DNA of 38,050 nt, from contig JAHEKJ010000022.1 in assembly GCA_024638385.1 (NCBI GenBank), positions 1 through 38,050 on the forward strand, written 5' to 3'. Positions 8,206 through 16,289 of this stretch are shown piece after piece. The position numbers were made by a program, and so were the translations under genes. The stretch comes from Gammaproteobacteria bacterium (GTDB lineage: Bacteria; Pseudomonadota; Gammaproteobacteria; GCA-001735895). Positions within the stretch are counted from its first letter, which is position 1, and each line of letters opens with the position of its first letter. The notes below the pieces were generated by a model. The model was not told the origin of the DNA. It was given only the letters and a program-made list of their open reading frames with translations, and did not search any database.

Positions 8206-10352
8206 TGCCACGCAAAGCCCACGGGAAATATCTGCTCGTGCTGAGCATTCACGGCCTGATCCGCGGCCGCGATCTCGAGCTCGGGCGCGACGCCGATACC
8301 GGCGGCCAGACCAAGTACGTCGTCGACATGGTCCGCGCGCTCGCGGCCGAACCCGGCGTGGACGCGGTCGACCTGGTCACGCGCCGCATCGTCGACGAGC
8401 GCGTCAGCGAAGACTACGCCGAGCCGCTCGAGACGCTCGGCGACAAGGCGCGGATCGTGCGCATCGACGCCGGCGGCGACGAGTACATTCCGAAAGAGCA
8501 GCTGTGGGATCACCTCGACAGCTTCATGGACAACCTCGTCAACTGGCTCGGCGAGCAGCCGCGCAAACCCGATCTCGTGCACAGCCACTACGCCGACGCC
8601 GGCTACGTCGGCGTGCGCCTCGCCAACCTGCTCGGCGTGCCGCTGGTGCACACCGGCCACTCGCTCGGCCGCGACAAGCGCAAGCGGCTGCTGGCGCGCG
8701 GCCTCGCGCGCGACGAGATCGAGCAAACCTACAATATCGGCCGGCGCATCGACGCCGAGGAGGAAATCCTCGCCAATGCGTCGCTCGTCATCACCAGCAC
8801 GCATAACGAAATCGACGAGCAGTACGCGCTCTACAATTACTACGACCCGGAACGCATGCGGGTCATCCCGCCGGGAACCGATCTCGAGCAGTTTCGGCCG
8901 CCGCGCGCGGACGACCGCCACGACTTCGCGCGCCAGGTCGACCGCTTCCTGACCAACCCCGACAAGCCGCTGATCCTGGCCCTGTCGCGGCCCGACGAGC
9001 GCAAGAACATCCTCGCGCTGATCGAGGCCTACGGCGAGTCGAAGCCGTTGCAGCAGACCGCCAACCTGCTGATCGTCGCCGGCAACCGCGACGACATCCG
9101 CGACCTCGGCAGCGGCGCGCAGTCGGTGCTGACCAACATACTGCTGCTGGTCGACAGTTACGACCTGTACGGCAGAATCGCCTATCCGAAATCGCACCGC
9201 GCCGACGAGGTGCCGGAAATCTACCGGCTCGCGGCCGCGCGGCGCGGCCTGTTCGTCAACCCGGCGCTGACCGAGCCGTTCGGCCTGACCCTGCTCGAGG
9301 CCGCCGCCAGCGGGCTGCCGGTCGTCGCCACCGAGAACGGCGGGCCGGTCGACATCATCGGCAATTGCGACAACGGTATCCTCGTCGACCCGCTCGACCG
9401 GACCGCGATCGCGGCGGCGCTGCTGCGCCTGCTGCGCGACCGCTCGGCCTGGGAGCGCGCCGCCCGCAACGGCATCGAGGGCGTGCGCCGGCAATACTCG
9501 TGGCCGACGCACGCGCGCAGCTTTCTCGACGTGGTCGACGCGCTGCCGCGCGCGCGCCGGCCGAAGGCCGACGAAATTCCGGCGCCGCGCGCCTGGCGGC
9601 AGCGCAACCGCGCGCTGTTTTCCGATCTCGACCAGAACCTCCTCGGCGATGCCGACGCGCGCCAGCGATTCGTCGAGATCATGCGCGCGCACCGCCAGGA
9701 CGTGGTCTTCGGCATCGCCACCGGCCGCCGCATCGACACCGCGCTCGCGCGGATGCGCAAGCACGGCATCCCGCGGCCCGACGTGCTGATCAGCAGCCTC
9801 GGCACGCGCATTCACTACGGCAGCTCGCTCGACGAGGACGACTACTGGGCCGAGCACATCGACCATCACTGGAGCCCGCGGGAAATTCGGCGCTCGCTCG
9901 CTGAGCTGCCGGGGCTCGAACTGCAACCGAAGGTCGAACAGACGCCTCACAAGATCTCCTACTACTACGACGCGCGCGAGGCGCCGCCGGTCGACGCGAT
10001 CGTGACCCGGCTGCACAAGCGCGAGCTGACCGCCAACGTGATCGGCGCCTTCGGCCAGTATCTCGACATCGTTCCGTCGCGCGCGTCGAAGGGCCAGGCC
10101 CTGCGCTACGTCTCGCAGCGGCTCGAAATTCCGCTCGAACGCACCCTCGTCGCCGGCGGCTCCGGCGCCGACGAGGACATGATGCGGGGCAATACGCTGG
10201 CCGTGGTCGTCGCCAATCGCCACCACGAGGAATTGTCCGGGCTCGTCGAGCAGGAGCGCATCTACTTCGCCGACCGGCCCCACGCCGAGGGCATCCTCGA
10301 GGCCATCGAGCACTACGACTTCTTCGGCGACTGCCGCGCCCCGGAAGCCTGA
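8205..10352 (+). CDS. sps: Sucrose-phosphate synthase with C-terminal HAD-like domain
   Basis: This 715-residue cytoplasmic enzyme joins UDP- or ADP-glucose to fructose-6-phosphate, giving sucrose-6-phosphate. The N-terminal two thirds are a GT-B, family GT4 glycosyltransferase: RDADTGGQTKYVVD (acceptor side), VHTGHSLGRDKRKRL, VIPPGTDLEQF, SRPDERKNI, and the donor-binding EPFGLTLLEAAASGLPVVAT. From about residue 465 a HAD-IIB, sucrose-phosphatase-like domain follows (FSDLDQNLLGD ... ATGRR ... SKGQALRYV ... GGSGADED). In that domain the usual GDSGND motif has become GGSGAD and the DxDxT threonine is Asn, so it may be catalytically weak or regulatory. It overlaps the separate phosphatase gene by one base. 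Confidence 0.93.
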   Translation: MPRKAHGKYLLVLSIHGLIRGRDLELGRDADTGGQTKYVVDMVRALAAEPGVDAVDLVTRRIVDERVSEDYAEPLETLGDKARIVRIDAGGDEYIPKEQLWDHLDSFMDNLVNWLGEQPRKPDLVHSHYADAGYVGVRLANLLGVPLVHTGHSLGRDKRKRLLARGLARDEIEQTYNIGRRIDAEEEILANASLVITSTHNEIDEQYALYNYYDPERMRVIPPGTDLEQFRPPRADDRHDFARQVDRFLTNPDKPLILALSRPDERKNILALIEAYGESKPLQQTANLLIVAGNRDDIRDLGSGAQSVLTNILLLVDSYDLYGRIAYPKSHRADEVPEIYRLAAARRGLFVNPALTEPFGLTLLEAAASGLPVVATENGGPVDIIGNCDNGILVDPLDRTAIAAALLRLLRDRSAWERAARNGIEGVRRQYSWPTHARSFLDVVDALPRARRPKADEIPAPRAWRQRNRALFSDLDQNLLGDADARQRFVEIMRAHRQDVVFGIATGRRIDTALARMRKHGIPRPDVLISSLGTRIHYGSSLDEDDYWAEHIDHHWSPREIRRSLAELPGLELQPKVEQTPHKISYYYDAREAPPVDAIVTRLHKRELTANVIGAFGQYLDIVPSRASKGQALRYVSQRLEIPLERTLVAGGSGADEDMMRGNTLAVVVANRHHEELSGLVEQERIYFADRPHAEGILEAIEHYDFFGDCRAPEA

Positions 10353-11218
10353 TGCCGGCGCGCCTGCTAATCTGTACCGATCTCGATCGGACCCTGCTGC
10401 CGAACGGCGCCGAACCCGAGTCGCCCGGCGCGCGCGCGCATTTCGCGCGCCTCGCCGCGCGCGCGGAAACGACCATCGCTTACGTCAGCGGCCGCCACCG
10501 CGAGCTGGTCGAAAACGCCATCGCCGAATACGCGCTGCCGAATCCCGATTTCGTCATCGGTGATGTCGGCACGACGATTTACCGGATCGGGCCGGGCGGC
10601 GAGTGGTCGCACTGGAGCGACTGGGAGGAACGGATCGCCGGCGACTGGAACGGGCGGGACCGCGCCGGGCTCGAACAGGCGCTGGCGGGGCTGGAACCAC
10701 TACGCGCGCAGGAAGCGAGCAAGCAGAATCGTCTCAAGCTCAGTTATTACCTGCCGCTCGATTGCGACCGCGCCGACCTCGCGCGGCGGATCGATGCGCG
10801 GCTCGCCGCGCTCGGCGTGCGCGCGCGGCTCGTCTGGAGCGTCGACGAACCGGCCGCTACCGGCCTGCTCGACGTGCTACCGGCCAGCGCCTCGAAGCTG
10901 CATGCGATCGAAGCCCTGCTCCACGCCGAGGGCTTCACCGAGGCCGAGACGGTATTCTGCGGCGACAGTGGCAACGACCTCGAAGTGCTCGCGAGCGCGA
11001 TCCCGGCCGTGCTCGTGGCCAACTTCGAATCCGGGCTGGCGGCGCGCGCGCAGCGACTGGCCGGCGAAATCGGCCACGCCGACCGGCTCTACGTCGCGCG
11101 CGGCGATTTCATGGGCATGAACGGCAACTACGCGGCCGGCGTGCTCGAGGGTATCGCCCATTATCATCCCGCGGCCATCGCCTGGATGGATTTCGATTCC
11201 GGCGAGCAATCCGTATGA
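10352..11218 (+). CDS. spp: Sucrose-6-phosphate phosphatase (HAD-IIB)
   Basis: This 288-residue hydrolase removes phosphate from sucrose-6-phosphate, making sucrose synthesis irreversible. HAD motif I is CTDLDRTLLP with nucleophile Asp9 and acid/base Asp11; motif II is in AYVSGR; motif III lysine lies in SASKLHAIEALL; motif IV is FCGDSGNDLEVL, fully intact. FVIGDVGTTIY is the C2 cap-domain lead typical of sucrose phosphatases. The ATG overlaps the synthase stop (TGATG), so the two enzymes are translated in fixed proportion. Unlike the HAD domain fused to the synthase, every catalytic residue is present here. Confidence 0.92.
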   Translation: MPARLLICTDLDRTLLPNGAEPESPGARAHFARLAARAETTIAYVSGRHRELVENAIAEYALPNPDFVIGDVGTTIYRIGPGGEWSHWSDWEERIAGDWNGRDRAGLEQALAGLEPLRAQEASKQNRLKLSYYLPLDCDRADLARRIDARLAALGVRARLVWSVDEPAATGLLDVLPASASKLHAIEALLHAEGFTEAETVFCGDSGNDLEVLASAIPAVLVANFESGLAARAQRLAGEIGHADRLYVARGDFMGMNGNYAAGVLEGIAHYHPAAIAWMDFDSGEQSV

Positions 11219-11348
11219 TTACGACTCGAGCCAGCGCCGTCTTCGCTATCGGCCGTCGCTGCGCGACGGATTCCGCGCTCGCGTCTTTCGCACCGACGGC
11301 AGGTTCCAGCCGCGCCACATCCCATGATCCCGAGAATTGAATCGAACT

Positions 11349-13313
11349 ATGTACGAACAGGTGTCCCACTCGCTACTCAACCGAATCCTGGACGAACTCA
11401 AGCCGGAGATTCGCAAGCGCGACCTGCGCCATTTCTATACCCGTCTCGGCGCCAATTTTTACGCGATCCATTCGCTGTTTCACTACCTCTACGGCAATCG
11501 CGACGATTTCGATGAACAACTGCTGCGCCTGGTCGAGGTCATGGCGCGGCAGTATCTCGAGCGCGACAAGAACCTCAAGGCGTCGGACATCGCGCGCGAA
11601 CGCGACCACAACTGGTTTCTGAACCCGGAATGGGTCGGCATGGCGCTCTACTCCGACGGTTTCGCCGGCGACCTCGAGGGCTTGCGCGAAAACCTCGGCT
11701 ACCTGCAGGACCTCGGCGTCAACCTGGTGCACGTCATGCCGATTCTCAAATGCCCGCAGGGCGCCAGCGACGGCGGCTACGCGGTCAGCGATTTCCGTGA
11801 CGTCGACGCCCGCGTCGGTTCGCTCGACGACATCCGCACGCTGGCCGAACAGATGCGGCTGCGCAACATGCTGCTGACGCTCGACGTGGTCGTCAATCAC
11901 ACCTCCGACGAGCACGCCTGGGCGCAGCGGGCGCGCCAGGGCGAGCAGAAATACCAGGACTATTACTACGTGTTCGACGACCGCAAGGTCCCCGACCTGT
12001 TCGAGGAAACCATGCCCGAGGTTTTCCCCGAAACCTCGCCCGGCAACTTTACCCTCGACGAGGCGATGAACAAGTGGGTCATGACCGTGTTCAACCACTA
12101 CCAGTGGGACCTGAACTACACCAATCCCGCGGTGTTCATCGAGATGCTCGACATCATCCTGTTCTGGGCCAACCAGGGCGCCGACATCCTGCGGCTCGAC
12201 GCGGTCGCCTTTTTGTGGAAGAAAATCGGCACGACCAGCCAGAACGAACGCGAGGCGCACCTGATCCTGCAGCTGTTCAAGGATTGCTGCCAGGTCACCG
12301 CGCCCGGCGTGCTGTTCATCGCCGAGGCGATCGTCGCGCCGGTCGAGCTGACAAAGTATTTCGGCGAAGACGCGGTGATCGCCAAGGAATGCGAGATCGC
12401 CTACAACGCGACCTTCATGGCGCTGCTGTGGGACGCCGTCGCGACGCGCAACGCGCGCCTGCTGAACCAGGGCATCCAGAGCCTGCCGGACAAGCTCGAT
12501 CGCGCCACCTGGCTCAACTACGTGCGCTGCCACGACGACATCGGGCTCGGTTTCGACGATCGCGATATCGCCCGCGCCGGTTACTCGCCGCTGGCCCATC
12601 GGCGATTCCTGGTCGACTATTTCACCGGCGCCTACGACGATTCGCCGGCACGCGGCAAGCCCTTTGCGCAAAATGAAAAGACCGGCGACGCGCGTATCGC
12701 GGGGTCGCTCGCATCGCTCGCCGGCCTCGAGGCCGCGCTCGAGCAAAACGACGAGACGCTGATCCGGCAAAGTATCGACCTGATCCTGACGCTGCACGCG
12801 ATGATCATGTCCTTCGGCGGCATCCCGCTGCTCTACTACGGCGACGAAATCGGTACGCTCAACGATCGCAGTTATCTCGACGATCCCACCAAGGCGAGCG
12901 ACAGCCGCTGGATGCATCGCCCGCGAATCGACTGGGACAAGGCGGCGCTGCGCTCCGACCGCGGCAGCCCCGAGCAACGCATCTTCGACGGCCTGAAGCG
13001 AATGATCTCGGTGCGCAAGAGCACTCCGGCATTCGCCGACTTCAATAACCGCGAACTGCTCGAGACCGGCAATCCCCACCTGTTCGCGTTCCTGCGCCGC
13101 AACCCGATGTTGCAGCAGGATGACGTGCTGGTCGTCGCCAATTTCGACGCCGAGCCACAGGCGTTGACGCCGGCCGAGCTTTCGAGCCGCCGGCGCTTCG
13201 AATTCGGCGGCCTGCACGATCTGTACAGCGGCGCCTCGCCCGACCTTGCCACGGATCGACTGGTAGTGCCGCCGTTCGGCTTCTACTGGCTCAGCGATCA
13301 CGCCGGGCGCTGA
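11349..13313 (+). CDS. ams: Amylosucrase (GH13 subfamily 4)
   Basis: This 654-residue glucan-forming transglucosidase splits sucrose, adding glucose to an alpha-1,4-glucan and releasing fructose. Family marks are a helical N-terminal domain (RDLRHFYTRLGANFYAIHSL), LTLDVVVNHTSDEH, nucleophile Asp in GADILRLDAVAF, general acid Glu in VLFIAEAIV, and the third acid in YVRCHDDIG. FGGIPLLYYGDEIGTLND follows and a beta-sandwich C domain ends the protein. Length matches amylosucrases. I use the ATG at 11349; an in-frame TTG lies at 11337. Downstream of sucrose synthesis it probably turns sucrose into storage glucan when osmotic demand falls. The first gap in this cluster is the 130 bp before it, where related clusters often carry a fructokinase. 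Confidence 0.92.
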   Translation: MYEQVSHSLLNRILDELKPEIRKRDLRHFYTRLGANFYAIHSLFHYLYGNRDDFDEQLLRLVEVMARQYLERDKNLKASDIARERDHNWFLNPEWVGMALYSDGFAGDLEGLRENLGYLQDLGVNLVHVMPILKCPQGASDGGYAVSDFRDVDARVGSLDDIRTLAEQMRLRNMLLTLDVVVNHTSDEHAWAQRARQGEQKYQDYYYVFDDRKVPDLFEETMPEVFPETSPGNFTLDEAMNKWVMTVFNHYQWDLNYTNPAVFIEMLDIILFWANQGADILRLDAVAFLWKKIGTTSQNEREAHLILQLFKDCCQVTAPGVLFIAEAIVAPVELTKYFGEDAVIAKECEIAYNATFMALLWDAVATRNARLLNQGIQSLPDKLDRATWLNYVRCHDDIGLGFDDRDIARAGYSPLAHRRFLVDYFTGAYDDSPARGKPFAQNEKTGDARIAGSLASLAGLEAALEQNDETLIRQSIDLILTLHAMIMSFGGIPLLYYGDEIGTLNDRSYLDDPTKASDSRWMHRPRIDWDKAALRSDRGSPEQRIFDGLKRMISVRKSTPAFADFNNRELLETGNPHLFAFLRRNPMLQQDDVLVVANFDAEPQALTPAELSSRRRFEFGGLHDLYSGASPDLATDRLVVPPFGFYWLSDHAGR

Positions 13314-13376
13314 CGCCAACTCAGGACCGCCCTCGCAGGACCCGCCTCGCCAGAACCAGGGCAATCCAAATTAATC

Positions 13377-13426
13377 CGGGGCAGTGCCGATCGAACGAGC
13401 CGCCCGTTCAATCGATACTGACCCCG
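13377..13426. repeat. REP-like imperfect palindrome after amylosucrase
   Basis: CGGGGCAGTGCCGATCGAACG (13377-13397) pairs with the stretch at 13405-13426 with about three mismatches and one bulge, around a 7-nt loop. No T-run follows. The sequence resembles the ...GGGGTCAGTATCGATT... type of dispersed intergenic palindrome and may double as a transcript-stabilising hairpin. Family membership is from memory. Confidence 0.55.
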
Positions 13427-13493
13427 CCGAACCTCCGGAAATCCCGAGCGAATCCTGCGACCCTGCTCGCGGGAATCGCCGCGCCCTGCCGGT

Positions 13494-13522
13494 TTGCAAT
13501 CTTGCCGGAACTTGCCTAGATT
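13494..13522 (+). promoter_or_regulatory. Possible promoter for the PhnD-like / kinase pair
   Basis: TTGCAA (13494-13499), a spacer of exactly 17 bp and TAGATT (13517-13522) form a good sigma-70 match. If real, transcription starts near 13530 and the reading frame below must begin at or after that point. Confidence 0.5.
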
Positions 13523-14480
13523 AGACTTGTTGCCAAGACCGGTTGATCAGGCACTGACTTCGCAAAAAATCTCGGGAAAGCCGCGCTGGCCGATCCGATC
13601 GATAGCCCTCATCGTCATCGTCGCGCTGCTCGCCGGCGTGCTGCTGCTGCCGATCGGCGAGGTTGCCGACGGCGACCGGAGCGCCACGCCGGCGTTGCTG
13701 CGCATCGGTGTGCTTCCGGACCAGAACGCCGGATTGTTGCGGCAGCGTTTCATTCCGTTGGTCGATTATTTATCGCAGCGCCTGAACCTTCCCGCCGAGC
13801 TGCGGATACCCGACTCTTACGGTGACTTACTCGACCAGTTTCACGACCGCAAAATCGACCTGGCCTTTTTCGGTGGCTACAGCTTCATCAAGGCGAGAGA
13901 GCAGGACGCTGCCAGGGCATTGGTGATGCGCCGCATCGATACGCGCTTTACCAGCGTTTTTGTCGTCGCGGCAGAGAGTGACGCGCAAACCCTGGCGGAT
14001 ATTCGCGGCCGCCATCTGGGTTTCGGTTCGCGCCTGTCGACATCCGGCCACCTGATGCCGAGGTATTTCCTCGAGCAGATGAGCATTGATCCCGAGACTT
14101 TTTTCGGCCGGGTCGAATTCTCGGGCGCCCACGACCGTACCGCGTACTGGGTGCGCGACGGAATCGTCGCCGTCGGCGCGCTCAACGCGACCAAGTTCCG
14201 CTCGATGCTCGAAGACAACCTGCTGGAGCCCGGTCAGCTACGCGTGCTGTGGGAGACCCCGCCCTATGCGGACTACGTCTGGGCGCTGCATCCATCGGTT
14301 GACGAAGACCTGGCACTGGCAATACGGGACGCCTTTCTCGCGCTCTCACCCGACTTTGACGAGCACCGGAAGATACTGCAGGCGCTCGATGCTTCCGGCT
14401 TCATCCCTGCTGATCCCGTCTACTTCGACAACCTCGAGATGATCGTTCGCTCGCACGAAAGCGCGCGGTCGTCCGATTGA
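13494..14480 (+). CDS. PhnD-like periplasmic ligand-binding protein (start uncertain)
   Basis: This protein of up to 328 residues has one N-terminal hydrophobic segment (SIALIVIVALLAGVLLLPIG), then a type-2 periplasmic-binding fold of the phosphate/phosphite/phosphonate (PhnD) family. Visible marks are LLRIGVLPDQ, DLAFFGGYSF, VFVVAAESDAQTLADIRGR, STSGHLMPRYFLEQM and FGRVEFSGAHDRT. No ATG or GTG start exists; TTG codons at 13494, 13512, 13527 and 13530 are the options, and the promoter candidate favours the later ones. No permease or ATPase is adjacent; instead a histidine kinase follows after 18 bp. I infer a membrane-anchored sensor feeding the kinase, as the PhnD-like domains of kinases such as TtrS do, rather than a transporter component. 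Confidence 0.8.
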   Translation: MQSCRNLPRLDLLPRPVDQALTSQKISGKPRWPIRSIALIVIVALLAGVLLLPIGEVADGDRSATPALLRIGVLPDQNAGLLRQRFIPLVDYLSQRLNLPAELRIPDSYGDLLDQFHDRKIDLAFFGGYSFIKAREQDAARALVMRRIDTRFTSVFVVAAESDAQTLADIRGRHLGFGSRLSTSGHLMPRYFLEQMSIDPETFFGRVEFSGAHDRTAYWVRDGIVAVGALNATKFRSMLEDNLLEPGQLRVLWETPPYADYVWALHPSVDEDLALAIRDAFLALSPDFDEHRKILQALDASGFIPADPVYFDNLEMIVRSHESARSSD

Positions 14481-14498
14481 GCACGGCCGAATAACGAC

Positions 14499-15878
14499 TT
14501 GCAAACCGAAGCACGATATCACCGCCTGCAATTCCTCTTCCTGACGATCACGCTGGCGATCCTGGCTACTGCCATCTTCGTTGTGCTCTGGCAGGATCGC
14601 GGGCAACGCGAAGTCGCCGCGCGCATCGATACGCATCGGCAAATCGCTTTTCACAGCGGCAAGATTCGGCAGGAACTGATGCAGATTCATGCGCAGATGC
14701 AGCGTCGGCTCCCGCATGCGCAATCCGTCGACGGGGAGGCTGTCGCGGCAGCAGATGACTTGTATGGGCTGACATTCAATTTGGCGATTTCGCTGTACAC
14801 AATCCGCTCCCAGTTCGACTCGATGGTGCGCTTGTTCGGGCGTATCGAGGCCGAGCACGAGCTGTTAGAAAAACTGGAATCCCTGCTCGATCGCCTCGAC
14901 GAGGCGAGACCGTTGCTGGATTCGACCCTTCCGGATTCGATCGGCCGGGCAAATCGGCTGATCCAGGGCGTGGCGCTCACCACCGAGCAACTCGAAGGCC
15001 TGCACACCCTGAGACAACGAGAGTTGCGGCAAATCCTCGATACGAATACCAGCCGCGACAACCGGTTCCTGATCGGCCTCCTGCTGATTCTGGCCCTGCT
15101 CGGGTACGTTCTGACTCGCTGGGCTTTCAACCTGGTGCGCACGATCCAGGATCGTTTCACCGCCGAACTCGAGGATAGAAACGCCGAACTCGAACGCTTC
15201 GTTTACACCGTCTCGCACGATTTGCGTACCCCGCTTGTGTCGATCAAGGGTTTCGTCGGCTTTCTGCACAGGGATCTCGATACCCACGATGACGAAAAGG
15301 TCCGCAACGATTTGATTCGTATCGATCACGCCGCGGACACCATGGGAGACCTGCTGGATGGCTTGCTCGAACTGAGCCGCGTCGGTCGAGTCATCAATCC
15401 GCCAGAGGCCGGCTCGCTAGACCAGCTGGTGTACGAGTCGATCGAACCCCTGCGGGAACAGCTACGGCAACGAGGTATTCACCTCGAGATCCAGCAAGAC
15501 ATGCCGGATTACTGGGGTGACCAGCTGCGCCTGATCGAGGTGTTCCAAAACCTGGTCGAGAATGCGATCAAGTTCATGGGCGAGCAACCGGCACCCCGCA
15601 TCGAAATCAGCGCCCGGCGCGAGGGCGATGAAATTCGATGCTCGGTCAGGGACAACGGCATCGGCATAGAGCCGCGCTACCAGGACCGCATCTTCGATCT
15701 GTTCGAACGTATGCACCCGGAAATCGAGGGAACCGGAATCGGCACGACCCTGGTAAAACGGATCATCGAGGCACATGGCGGGAGCATCTGGGTCGAATCC
15801 GCGGGCCAGAATCAGGGTTGCGCGTTCGTCTTTACCCTGCCGTCGGCGCCGAGCGCAGGCTCGAACCCGGCGGGCTGA
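14499..15878 (+). CDS. Sensor histidine kinase, apparently orphan
   Basis: This 459-residue inner-membrane kinase has TM1 at 11-31, a periplasmic helical region rich in heptad-like leucines (about 32-188), TM2 at 190-210, then a short coiled linker. The H-box is ERFVYTVSHDLRTPLVSIKG with phospho-acceptor His240, the N-box NLVENAIKFM has Asn355, and G-boxes DNGIGI and GTGIGTTLVKRII are intact. The kinase core is of the phytochrome-like HisKA type. The start codon is TTG at 14499, with no convincing ribosome-binding site, 18 bp after the PhnD-like gene. No response regulator is found in the window, so its output partner is unknown. Its input is probably the upstream binding protein. Confidence 0.88.
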   Translation: MQTEARYHRLQFLFLTITLAILATAIFVVLWQDRGQREVAARIDTHRQIAFHSGKIRQELMQIHAQMQRRLPHAQSVDGEAVAAADDLYGLTFNLAISLYTIRSQFDSMVRLFGRIEAEHELLEKLESLLDRLDEARPLLDSTLPDSIGRANRLIQGVALTTEQLEGLHTLRQRELRQILDTNTSRDNRFLIGLLLILALLGYVLTRWAFNLVRTIQDRFTAELEDRNAELERFVYTVSHDLRTPLVSIKGFVGFLHRDLDTHDDEKVRNDLIRIDHAADTMGDLLDGLLELSRVGRVINPPEAGSLDQLVYESIEPLREQLRQRGIHLEIQQDMPDYWGDQLRLIEVFQNLVENAIKFMGEQPAPRIEISARREGDEIRCSVRDNGIGIEPRYQDRIFDLFERMHPEIEGTGIGTTLVKRIIEAHGGSIWVESAGQNQGCAFVFTLPSAPSAGSNPAG

Positions 15879-15962
15879 CGCGAGCAAACGAAACGGACTA
15901 ACCGGTCGATTTCCCGGCAGCTACTTGACCGAATCGCGAACCAGCCCTCGATTTCGCCGGTA

Positions 15963-16274
15963 TTATACTTGCGAATCTGACAGCTTGTAGGGTTCGAGTT
16001 CGATCGAGCGCAGCTGCATGCCGTCGAGCACGATCGCGCCGCGGTAGCGGCGGTCGCCGGTCGACGCGAATTCGAAACGATAGCTGCGGCGTAACACCAG
16101 GCGACCGGCGGCGTTGCGCGCCGGTCGAATTCCGGTAATCACCATGCCGTCGTCGAGCAGCTGCAGCTCCAGCGCGCGGCAATGCGCGGTTGCGAGCTGG
16201 CGTGCGCGACCCTTGTAGACGCCGCTCTCCCACCAGTAGTAGAGAATCAACGCGGCCAGAACGAAGTAAAGCAT
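15963..16274 (-). CDS. DUF3301 small membrane-anchored protein
   Basis: This 103-residue protein has a single N-terminal membrane helix ending in YYWWESG, a cluster of basic residues, then a small beta-rich domain (LELQLLDDGMVITGIRPAR, RRSYRFEFASTGDRRYRG, IELEPY). The WW pair after the helix and the RYRFEF core mark DUF3301, found widely in Gammaproteobacteria with no assigned function. It starts 15 bp after the aminotransferase stop and closes the leftward run. It faces the kinase gene tail to tail. Confidence 0.85.
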   Translation of the reverse strand: MLYFVLAALILYYWWESGVYKGRARQLATAHCRALELQLLDDGMVITGIRPARNAAGRLVLRRSYRFEFASTGDRRYRGAIVLDGMQLRSIELEPYKLSDSQV

Positions 16275-16289
16275 CGGACCGCGTCGCGC

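Noticed and set aside
11219..11348. Possible hidden fructokinase or small gene between phosphatase and amylosucrase
   Set aside because: Only 130 bp, with no motif or ribosome-binding site; frames across it are continuations of shadows.
15962..15967. TATAAT on the minus strand at the end of the DUF3301 gene
   Set aside because: It overlaps the DUF3301 stop codon, has no -35 at 16-18 bp, and no leftward gene begins beyond it.
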